From JBCCRH01 sp039208045 (lineage in GTDB: Bacteria > Bacteroidota > Bacteroidia > Chitinophagales > Saprospiraceae), in the NCBI GenBank assembly GCA_039208045.1, contig JBCCRH010000260.1, forward strand, positions 1-8,794: 8,794 nucleotides of DNA. The letters run 5' to 3'. Below the pieces are notes generated by a model. The model was not told the origin of the DNA. It worked only from the letters and a program-made list of their open reading frames with translations, and did no database searches. Both the position numbers and the translations under genes were made by a program. This document shows, piece by piece, positions 1 through 6,164 of the stretch. How positions within the stretch are numbered: position 1 is the first letter of the stretch; each line of letters opens with the position of its first letter.

Positions 1-18
1 CGCATTTTGGCAAGGGGA

Positions 19-97
19 TTTTGCTCCAAGACAAGGCGAAAAACGCAGGCGATGCCTTAGCATCGGCGAGGCTTTTCAACGAAGTATTGGAGCAAAA
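19..97. repeat. Nested inverted repeat at the left edge (79 bp)
   Basis: Bases 19-29 (TTTTGCTCCAA) and 87-97 (TTGGAGCAAAA) are perfect reverse complements. Concentric with them is a second hairpin, CGATGC/GCATCG at 50-55 and 60-65, with a 4-base CTTA loop. AAAA (40-43) and TTTT (73-76) also pair about the same centre near position 58. The three nested pairings around one axis suggest a folded element rather than chance. It lies just past the 3' end of the minus-strand S41 peptidase gene, so it could act as a terminator-like structure or be a dispersed palindromic repeat. Read on the minus strand, five Ts follow the inner hairpin after a few bases, which is only a weak terminator. Two plus-strand frames stay open through it (frame 3 to a TAA at 108-110, frame 2 to a TGA at 128-130), so the tail of a small gene entering from the left is an alternative. 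The pairing is seen directly; its function is unknown. Confidence 0.55.
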
Positions 98-136
98 GAG
101 CCAGCCATAAATCGAGAAGTTATTTTTTGACTGTTA

Positions 137-3100
137 CTAAGGTTTAATATCCTTCAACAACTCTTTCACCGCCTCTTCGATCTGCTGATCGCGCCCCTTA
201 CTCACGATCCCGGGATCGTTATTGACCTTAATATCTGGCTCCAACTGGTTGTTTTCCAAATAATTACCAGCCGCATCAATCATCCCCACCTGAGGAATAC
301 CAAACACGATTTCGCCATCCATCAGGCGCTCCCACCATACAGCTGTACCCGTACCGGGCACTGGCATACCGACCAATTTACCAATTCCCAATTGCTTATA
401 GGTATACGGAAACATGTGCGCATCCGAGTAGTTACTCTCACTCATCAGTACTGCCGACTCTCGCTTCCACTTAAACTGCGGCTCCGCCCCTAGATTTTGC
501 CCCCGAGGCATAAACGTAATGTACTGCGTGCCATTGAGGAAGGTCGCCAAATCATCGTGCAGCCAGCCCCCGCCATTGAAGCGCGTATCAACTATAATGG
601 CCTCTTTATTGGCATGTTCACCAAGCACCTGGTCATATACCGTACGGTAGCTGCGGTCGTTCATGCCGCGTACGTGTACATAACCGACTTTACCATCCGA
701 TAGCTCTTCGGTCAGTTTGCGGCAGTTTTCTACCCAGCGGTTGTAGCGGAGCTGGTTCTCTTGGCCCATGCTAATCGGCTGAATCGTCTCTTCCCAACGC
801 TCGCCTGTAGCAGGGTTGAATAGGGAAATCAGGGTGTTTTTACCCCGCTTACGATCCAGTAGCTGATAGTGATTGAGGTCTGGCGTGATCGCTACGCCAT
901 CGATCTTTTCGATGATGGTGCCTGCTTTTACTTTGGTATCGTTGTTCACAAAAGGGCCCTTGTCCATCACTTCTTCCACCTTCAGGCCGTTGTCGGTATG
1001 ACTGTTGTCAAAAAACAGGCCCAAGGCTGCGGTCTCGGCTCCCTTCTCTTTGTTGCGAGGGCGGTAGCGTGCGCCGGTATGTGAAGCATTGAGTTCACCT
1101 AGCATTTCGCTGAGCATTTCTGCAAAATCGTGCTTATTATTGATGTGGGGCAGAAAGCGCGCGTACTCTTTTTTGTAAAAATCCCAATCCACTTCGTGGA
1201 GGTCGATCTTGTAGAATTTTTTATCCACTTGGCGCCAGGCATGCTCAAACATATACTCCATCTCTTTGCCTTCATTCAGGATCATTTCGCCATTCACAGC
1301 TACACTCGAACGCTTGCCATCTGGTATTTTAATTTTGTGAATCTTACCATCTGCCAAGATGAAAAGTTGGGTGCCTTTTTTGTTTTCCACAATACCGCCA
1401 ACGCTTCTTGCACCTAGCTTCGTAAGTACCTTGGTTTCGCGGGTACGAAGGTTGGTGTGCCACAAATCGTAGCCTTTTTCAAAGCGGGCGAGGTAGTAGA
1501 GGTGCTCGCCATCTTTAGATACGTGTGCATCCGATAGGCGAGAAGAATGGAGCGTAAGGCGTACCCTGCGATCCTCAATCCCATCCAGTTCGATTTTGAT
1601 GGGTTCTAACTCGCCCTCTTTCTTTTTGTCCTTTTTGGCTTCGTCTTTCTTTTCATCGTCCTCTTCCTCTTCGTCCTCCTCTTCTTGCTCCTGGCGCAGT
1701 TCAAATTCCTCTTCGTTGAGCTTGTATTTATCGTAGGCCTCTTGCGTAAAAAACATCGCATAAACATCCGCTTCGCCACCCCAGCTTCCATGATTTTTCA
1801 TCCCATCGCGGCTAGAAAAGTACAGCATCATCTGGCCGTCCATTTTCCATTGTGGGCTATACGCGCCATATCCGCTCTTCGACAAGTTGATGATCTCACC
1901 AGTACCATCAGAGCTGACCAGTCCTGCTTGGTCTGTCCACTGATTAGGTTGCAAAAAGTTTAGTAAAAACCATTTGCCATCCGGCGACCATTCATAGTAC
2001 TGGTCACCATCCGAATAAGAGTAGTTACTTTCTTTAGTTGTGATTTGCCGCACTTTTTTCGACTCTAAGTTGAGCACTTTGAGTGCCGTACGCTCTTCCA
2101 AGTAAGCCACCTCTTTGCCATCCGGTGAATAGGCGGGCTGAAACTCTTCCGCCGCTGTAGCAATCACAGCTTCTTCCTTCAATACTGTCGAGCTGAAAAA
2201 GTACTTCTCTACATCGCGTGTCAGTGAGGTTTGGTACACATTCCAGCTACCATCGCGCTCCCCTGCATACAAAATCGAGCGACCGTCGGGGCTAAAGCTC
2301 ACATTACGCTCTTGCTCAGGAGTAGAGGTGATCCGCTTCGTCGTACCTTCTTTGACAGAAGCTACAAATACCTCACCACGCACCACAAAAGCTACTTCTT
2401 TCCCATTTGGCGAAAGCGCCATATCCCGAATATCGGACTTGACGTCAACGATGCGCTGCTCATTATAGCGGGCGTCAGCCGAAATACTTACCACTACTTT
2501 TTGAGCCTTTTGGCCTTCGCGCATAGTGTACAATTCGCCATTGTAGCTAAAGCAAAGTAAACCTGCCTTACTCATGGAAAGCGAACGAATCGGATGGTTC
2601 TCAAAGAACGAAATCTGTGTGCCCTTTCCTGGCTTATCCAAAGCCATTTTGTGGATATTAAAATCGCCATTTGCTTCGCTGAGGTAGTAAATGTGCTGTT
2701 GGTCGGGTGCCAAAATAGGGTTGCGATCTTCGCCCTCAAAATCAGTGAGTTTGGTATAGGCTTCCGTTTTTACATCATAGCTCCACACATCGCGGGTCAC
2801 TGAAGAAGTATGATGTTTGCGGAAAGCATCTTCATAGCCCTTGCGGTCGTGAAAAACGATCGTCTGGCCATCTGCGCTACAGCGTGCTAATTCGGCAGCA
2901 GTAGTGAGCACTTGCCCCACGCGCCCACCTTTGGCGGGGACTTGGTACAATTCTGGCAATACCCCTGAGGGAAACTGCTGATTGAGCGCTGCGTCCTGTC
3001 GCGAAGACGTAAACAGTACCTTACTGTTATCTGCCGAAAAATCCGAAGGATAGTCCGAGGCAGAGTGATAGGTTAGGCGCTCTGCCGTGCCCCCTTCCGC

Positions 3101-3382
3101 TGGAATGATGAAGACATCATAATTGCCATAGCGATCAGAAGCAAAAGCAATTTGCTTACCATCGTGCGACCATACCGGCATGTAGTCTCGCGCATTGTGC
3201 AGCGTAATGGGTACCGCCGGGCCACCGGCCGTAGGCACACGATAGATGTCGCCTTTGTAAGTGAATAAAATAGTAGCACCATCGGGAGATATTGCGGGAT
3301 ACCGCAACCACAGGGGTACCTCCTGTGCAAGAACAACGGTTGTCGTTAATAACAGTACAAGGTGAATGAATAATCGTTTCAT
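137..3382 (-). CDS. Secreted tricorn-like S41 family peptidase with N-terminal beta-propellers
   Basis: Complete 1081-residue protein. Residues 1-19 form a signal peptide (KR, then a Leu/Val/Thr core, likely cleaved at VLA|QE), so it should act in the periplasm or envelope, unlike the cytosolic archaeal tricorn protease. Residues about 20-690 carry repeated PD40/WD40-like blades (for example ISPDG at 31, FSPDG at 363, YSPDG at 418, WSPDG at 465), matching tricorn's two propellers. Next come a C1 helical domain (about 700-775), a PDZ domain (about 785-870) and the C2 S41 core (about 880-1060). The tricorn catalytic set seems intact: Ser767-His768 (NASHTG), nucleophile Ser986 followed by Asp987 (NYSDAH), and Glu1048 (NQLEPD). 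The oxyanion region is FNGGG (935-939). A charged, low-complexity Glu/Asp/Lys stretch (about 555-592) interrupts the second propeller. The expected role is degradation of peptides or misfolded envelope proteins, inferred from the family; the substrate is unknown. The ATG has an A/T-rich leader and no Shine-Dalgarno. I found no convincing promoter on this strand. Confidence 0.93.
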   Translation of the reverse strand: MKRLFIHLVLLLTTTVVLAQEVPLWLRYPAISPDGATILFTYKGDIYRVPTAGGPAVPITLHNARDYMPVWSHDGKQIAFASDRYGNYDVFIIPAEGGTAERLTYHSASDYPSDFSADNSKVLFTSSRQDAALNQQFPSGVLPELYQVPAKGGRVGQVLTTAAELARCSADGQTIVFHDRKGYEDAFRKHHTSSVTRDVWSYDVKTEAYTKLTDFEGEDRNPILAPDQQHIYYLSEANGDFNIHKMALDKPGKGTQISFFENHPIRSLSMSKAGLLCFSYNGELYTMREGQKAQKVVVSISADARYNEQRIVDVKSDIRDMALSPNGKEVAFVVRGEVFVASVKEGTTKRITSTPEQERNVSFSPDGRSILYAGERDGSWNVYQTSLTRDVEKYFFSSTVLKEEAVIATAAEEFQPAYSPDGKEVAYLEERTALKVLNLESKKVRQITTKESNYSYSDGDQYYEWSPDGKWFLLNFLQPNQWTDQAGLVSSDGTGEIINLSKSGYGAYSPQWKMDGQMMLYFSSRDGMKNHGSWGGEADVYAMFFTQEAYDKYKLNEEEFELRQEQEEEDEEEEDDEKKDEAKKDKKKEGELEPIKIELDGIEDRRVRLTLHSSRLSDAHVSKDGEHLYYLARFEKGYDLWHTNLRTRETKVLTKLGARSVGGIVENKKGTQLFILADGKIHKIKIPDGKRSSVAVNGEMILNEGKEMEYMFEHAWRQVDKKFYKIDLHEVDWDFYKKEYARFLPHINNKHDFAEMLSEMLGELNASHTGARYRPRNKEKGAETAALGLFFDNSHTDNGLKVEEVMDKGPFVNNDTKVKAGTIIEKIDGVAITPDLNHYQLLDRKRGKNTLISLFNPATGERWEETIQPISMGQENQLRYNRWVENCRKLTEELSDGKVGYVHVRGMNDRSYRTVYDQVLGEHANKEAIIVDTRFNGGGWLHDDLATFLNGTQYITFMPRGQNLGAEPQFKWKRESAVLMSESNYSDAHMFPYTYKQLGIGKLVGMPVPGTGTAVWWERLMDGEIVFGIPQVGMIDAAGNYLENNQLEPDIKVNNDPGIVSKGRDQQIEEAVKELLKDIKP

Positions 3383-3484
3383 AAATAAGGTTTGGTTGGT
3401 AAAATAGTGTACTCAGTTGTTATGCTGTTTGCCACGCGAAGATTGCACTTAGCTCAGCGTTAGATAATAGTTAAAAATAGCGTT

Positions 3485-3518
3485 TTGCTCCAGCATAGAA
3501 AAATGAATACTATATTTG
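3485..3518 (+). promoter_or_regulatory. Bacteroidota-type promoter for the lipoprotein gene
   Basis: TATATTTG at 3511-3518 is an exact match to the Bacteroidota -7 element TAnnTTTG. A TTG at 3485-3487 (within TTTTG) lies 23 bases upstream, at the long end of the accepted -33 spacing. Transcription would start near 3525, leaving a leader of roughly 54 bases before the ATG at 3579. It lies in the divergent region between the S41 gene and the lipoprotein gene and points toward the latter. Confidence 0.6.
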
Positions 3519-3578
3519 CACTTTGCTTTACGCAATTATGACGCGCAAAGTATCTCTTCATTAAAACCATGAATCAAT

Positions 3579-3968
3579 ATGAAAAAGATCCCATTTTTAT
3601 TGGTCTTCTTGGCTTTAGGCCTTGTCTTATTTACCACTTCTTGTGACAACGATGATGATTGCACCGCTCCTGCCTTGGAGGAAAACATTGTAGGTACTTG
3701 GTCGATTCCTCTTTCAGGGGACGGCACCATAGAATTTCAAGCGGATGGTACTCTTCTGGATCCGGATGACTTACTCTACGGGGTAGAAGTCAATGGTATA
3801 GTATACAGTCAAAAGTCGTATAGCATAAGTGGAACTACTCTTTCTGTTACTGCGGAAGCGCCAGGAGGTGCTGGTAGTAGTTCAGCAGATTTTGAGGTAG
3901 TTAGTAATGAGTGTGATGTCATTACGATTTCTATTCTCACGTTGGATGTTGATATGAATCGACAGTAG
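3579..3968 (+). CDS. Small lipocalin-like lipoprotein, probably surface-exposed
   Basis: 129-residue protein. The N-terminus is MKK followed by a hydrophobic stretch and ends in TTSC, so Cys22 is the likely lipidated residue. The acidic run right after it (C-D-N-D-D-D) resembles the lipoprotein export signal of Bacteroidota, which sends lipoproteins to the outer leaflet of the outer membrane. The mature part starts with a NIVGTW motif (37-42) and has alternating beta-type strands (GTIEFQADGTL, the YSISGTTLSVTA stretch), typical of the small lipocalin-like lipoproteins of this phylum. Cys28 and Cys112 could form a disulfide. No ligand or function can be read from the sequence. An ATG at 3569 is out of frame and soon hits a stop, so 3579 is the start. 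The gene has its own promoter upstream and a strong terminator downstream, so it is probably monocistronic. Confidence 0.85.
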   Translation: MKKIPFLLVFLALGLVLFTTSCDNDDDCTAPALEENIVGTWSIPLSGDGTIEFQADGTLLDPDDLLYGVEVNGIVYSQKSYSISGTTLSVTAEAPGGAGSSSADFEVVSNECDVITISILTLDVDMNRQ

Positions 3969-3995
3969 AAAACATCATATAGATGACTAATCAAA

Positions 3996-4038
3996 TGCAT
4001 GGAGGGCCATTAAAAGGAGCTCTCCGTGCATTTTTTTT
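3996..4038 (+). terminator. Rho-independent terminator after the lipoprotein gene
   Basis: A 12-bp stem (3996-4007 with 4019-4030) contains two G-U wobble pairs and no mismatches. It closes an 11-base loop and is followed directly by eight Ts (4031-4038). Three As at 3993-3995 can extend the stem against the first Ts. It begins 27 bases after the lipoprotein stop codon. It isolates that gene from the anchor L gene, whose ATG is only 44 bases past the T-run. Confidence 0.9.
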
Positions 4039-4041
4039 GCC

Positions 4042-4049
4042 TATATTTA
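4042..4049 (+). promoter_or_regulatory. Possible -7 element for the anchor L gene (weak)
   Basis: TATATTTA differs from the Bacteroidota -7 consensus TAnnTTTG only at the last base and would start transcription near 4056, some 27 bases before the ATG at 4083. No TTG lies at the right distance upstream, because that space is the preceding terminator stem. It is proposed mainly because a strong terminator ends just before it, so the next gene needs its own start unless terminator read-through supplies it. Confidence 0.3.
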
Positions 4050-4082
4050 GCGAAGTTCTCAACTCCACAAATACCAATAGCT

Positions 4083-5534
4083 ATGATACGTAACGTCCCC
4101 TTCTACATGCTGTTCTTCGTGCTATTCGGCACAAGCCTTTTTTCCCAAGATGTGATTGACTACGACCGTTTTAAATTCATCGAAGTAGATCGCTATGAAA
4201 AGATCGTATCGCCCAATCGAGTCCACTTGGCTTGCAACTATGGGCAGGATACCATTCTAAACCCAAAAGATACTATCAAACTGCGCAATAAGCGTATCCT
4301 AAAGGTGCAGTACTTTTATTCGGGTTACCCCAAAAACCGGCAATTTACGGGCTTGCACAAGCGACGCATTCGCAAATTGAGCAAACTGGTTCCTCAACTG
4401 GTAAGCCAGCAGGCTAGCATTACGTGGGAGTTGGTGCGTCAAGCTAAAGTCAATGGGCAAGAAGAGGCGGAAGGCCTTTTTCACGGCTTTGCACTTTTTA
4501 TTTCGGAAAAGGGCGATTTGAGTAAGTTATCAGAAGAGCTGCGCGCCAAGCTCGATACCGTGAAGACCCAGGTGGCGCTGACCCAAGCCAATACAGAAGA
4601 AGAAATTATCAATGCTTTTCAGGGCGAAGGGGTTACTATTTTTAATGTGGTTACCAATGATACGTCTAAACTTGCGCCACGATTTGTGCCTTTTGAAGAA
4701 GAAGAGGGCGTGATGGGGCTCAAAAAAGGCATGATGCTCACTACCGGCATTGCTGAAAATGCCATCGGACCCAATGATAATAAGCGCAAGAGCTTCACGA
4801 ATTCTAAAGAGCGGATAGATGATCCCGATCTAAAAAGCTTGTATAAAGGCGAAAAGAAGCTGTTTGACTTATGTGTCATTGAGTTTGACCTAAAGGCAGA
4901 TGCGGACACCTTATCTTTCAATTACGTATTCGCCTCAGAAGAGTATCCCGAATATATTGACTACCACGATGTATTTGGCTTTTTTATTAGCGGCCCCAAT
5001 ATTGGAGGGGCTAAGCGGATGCGGCTTACGCCAAAAGCCCTGGAAGCTATGAAGGAGCAGGAGCAGCTCCCGGAAAAGTTGATGGTGGAAATGGAGAAAA
5101 TAGCGCAAAAGCCTTTTGTGAATAAGGGAGGCTTTTTGAACTTTTTGAAGAAGCAAATTGGGGGAAAGATGTTTACTAAGTATCGCCCCATCATGGAAAA
5201 ATATGTAGAGGATTTCAAGAATATTGCCCGTATCCCTGGCTCGGACGAGCTGGTCTCAGTAGGAACCATCAATCATAAAAAAAATAAACACCTCTATATA
5301 GCAAATACCGCAGAGGGGAATCTACGTTTATTCAAAGCCTGGCAGTATGATGGATTTTCTAAAGTACTCGAAGCAAAGGTGAAAATTGTACCCAACGAGA
5401 CTTATCATCTAAAACTAGCTATCGCCGATCAGAAAGATGCACGTTACGACTCTGCTATTTTTATCGAAGGACAAAGCCTTCGAAGCAAGCAGGTCGTTAA
5501 CAAATTAGAAGGTGAACTAGACGATAAAAATTAG
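4083..5534 (+). CDS. Secreted choice-of-anchor L domain protein with an N-terminal Bacteroidota module
   Basis: 483 residues from the ATG at 4083. The frame is open back to a GTG at 4026, but that lies inside the preceding terminator, whereas 4083 begins directly with a signal peptide (cleavage near SLFSQ|D, residue 22), so 4083 is preferred. Residues about 25-140 form a mixed basic/hydrophobic module ending in ITWELVRQ (112-119) and LFHGFALFI (132-140). I recall similar stretches from other secreted Bacteroidota proteins but know no family name. Residues about 180-465 match the choice-of-anchor L domain: GVTIFNV (183), LTTGIAENAIGPN (219), DTLSFNYVFASEEYPEY (275), DVFGFFISGPNIGG (296), YDGFSKVLEAKV (422), YHLKLAIAD (441) and YDSAIFIEG (455). 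Two features are unusual: an extra Lys/Glu-rich segment of about 70 residues (309-379) inside the domain, and a chain that stops about 20 residues after it with no type IX sorting domain, lipobox or membrane anchor. Such proteins are usually cell-surface or adhesin-like; the role here is unknown. Confidence 0.87.
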   Translation: MIRNVPFYMLFFVLFGTSLFSQDVIDYDRFKFIEVDRYEKIVSPNRVHLACNYGQDTILNPKDTIKLRNKRILKVQYFYSGYPKNRQFTGLHKRRIRKLSKLVPQLVSQQASITWELVRQAKVNGQEEAEGLFHGFALFISEKGDLSKLSEELRAKLDTVKTQVALTQANTEEEIINAFQGEGVTIFNVVTNDTSKLAPRFVPFEEEEGVMGLKKGMMLTTGIAENAIGPNDNKRKSFTNSKERIDDPDLKSLYKGEKKLFDLCVIEFDLKADADTLSFNYVFASEEYPEYIDYHDVFGFFISGPNIGGAKRMRLTPKALEAMKEQEQLPEKLMVEMEKIAQKPFVNKGGFLNFLKKQIGGKMFTKYRPIMEKYVEDFKNIARIPGSDELVSVGTINHKKNKHLYIANTAEGNLRLFKAWQYDGFSKVLEAKVKIVPNETYHLKLAIADQKDARYDSAIFIEGQSLRSKQVVNKLEGELDDKN

Positions 5535-5605
5535 GTTTGATTAGTTGAGTTGAGCAGGGCAATACTGCACTTCACCTACGCATTTCTACACTTCAGCGAT
5601 CTAAA

Positions 5606-5637
5606 TTGGGTTGTCGGTTGCCTTGCCCTTAATTTTG
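5606..5637 (+). promoter_or_regulatory. Bacteroidota-type promoter for the DUF2141 gene
   Basis: TAATTTTG at 5630-5637 matches the -7 consensus TAnnTTTG exactly, with a TTG at 5606-5608, 21 bases upstream, as the -33 element. The predicted transcript starts near 5644, about 23 bases before the ATG at 5667. This supports the short reading of the downstream gene, because the alternative start at 5550 would lie upstream of the promoter. Confidence 0.6.
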
Positions 5638-5666
5638 GGGTATCATCAATCAAAAAATCATTCCTT

Positions 5667-6095
5667 ATGAAATCTATTATCAGCTTTTTCTGCTTCGTTG
5701 CTATTTCTTGCACCACTTTGTTGGCGCAAAATAGCGGTACCTTACAGTTATCAGTCACTAATGTCAAAGCCACAGAGGGCAAAATTATGATAGCCGTCTT
5801 TGATAAAGAAGCTAACTTTCTAACCAGCAATCGCTTCAAGAGTGTGGCAGTACCTGCTGACAAGAAAGGGACCATTGAGGTAGAAATTGCAGGGCTACCC
5901 TTTGGAGAATATGGTATCAGTATCTTTCACGATGAAAATGATAATAACGAGCTAGATAGCAACTTCATGGGTATACCAAAAGAACCTTATGGCTTTTCGA
6001 ATAATGCGAGCGGTACTTTTGGCCCACCATCCTACAAGAAAGCAGCCTTTAGTTTTGCGAAGGATCAGCAAACGCATAGTATTAAAGTGAATTAG
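5667..6095 (+). CDS. Secreted DUF2141 domain protein
   Basis: 142-residue protein, about the usual length for a stand-alone DUF2141 protein. Residues 1-20 are a signal peptide, likely cleaved at LLA|QN. Cys15 sits in AISC, a poor lipobox, so type I cleavage is preferred. The rest is one beta-rich domain with the family's signature: GKIMIAVFD (38-46), the acidic loop FHDENDNNELDSN (87-99), the GIPKEPYGFSNN stretch (102-113) and GPPSYKKAAF (119-128). The D/N-rich loop resembles a calcium-binding loop, but metal binding is not established for this family as far as I know. Function is unknown; members are periplasmic or secreted. The frame is open upstream to 5550, but that extension has no signal-peptide logic and crosses the promoter. 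The gene converges on the TPR-CHAT gene, with stop codons about 36 bases apart and an inverted repeat between them. Confidence 0.9.
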   Translation: MKSIISFFCFVAISCTTLLAQNSGTLQLSVTNVKATEGKIMIAVFDKEANFLTSNRFKSVAVPADKKGTIEVEIAGLPFGEYGISIFHDENDNNELDSNFMGIPKEPYGFSNNASGTFGPPSYKKAAFSFAKDQQTHSIKVN

Positions 6096-6102
6096 ACTAG
6101 CT

Positions 6103-6164
6103 ACCTCGGAGCCCTTAACACCTCGGAGTCCTTAAGGACTCGGAGAGCTTAAGGGCTCCGAGGT
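6103..6164. repeat. Compound inverted and direct repeat between converging genes
   Basis: The outer arms, 6103-6118 (ACCTCGGAGCCCTTAA) and 6149-6164, are perfect 16-base reverse complements. Between them, 6120-6135 is a direct copy of the left arm with one change (ACCTCGGAGTCCTTAA). That copy runs into its own inverted partner, giving a perfect 16-base palindrome at 6126-6141, extendable to 6122-6145 with one mismatch. The element thus holds four copies of one motif, two in each orientation. A further 8-bp hairpin (6165-6172 with 6179-6186) follows immediately. It starts 7 bases after the DUF2141 stop and includes the last codons and stop of the CHAT gene. It could stop transcription from both sides, but neither strand has a T-run, so a dispersed palindromic repeat is an equal possibility. 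Confidence 0.85.

Noticed and set aside
1606..1791. Arg/Lys-rich 61-residue minus-strand frame
   Set aside because: It is a frame-shifted shadow of the Glu/Lys-rich coding stretch of the S41 peptidase; its composition comes entirely from that repeat-like coding sequence.
3472..3479. Minus-strand TATTTTTA as a promoter for the S41 gene
   Set aside because: It deviates from the -7 consensus and has no TTG at the right distance on that strand; no minus-strand promoter was convincing.
4026..4082. Upstream GTG start extending the anchor L protein by 19 residues
   Set aside because: The GTG lies inside the terminator stem of the preceding gene, and the extension would bury the signal peptide, which begins naturally at the ATG at 4083.
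5532..5539. TAGGTTTG as a promoter -7 element after the anchor L gene
   Set aside because: It matches the consensus but has no TTG at the right spacing upstream, overlaps a stop codon and lies far from the next start; the pair at 5606-5637 is better.
5550..5666. Upstream start extending the DUF2141 protein by 39 residues
   Set aside because: The extension crosses an exact TAnnTTTG promoter element and places the signal peptide internally.
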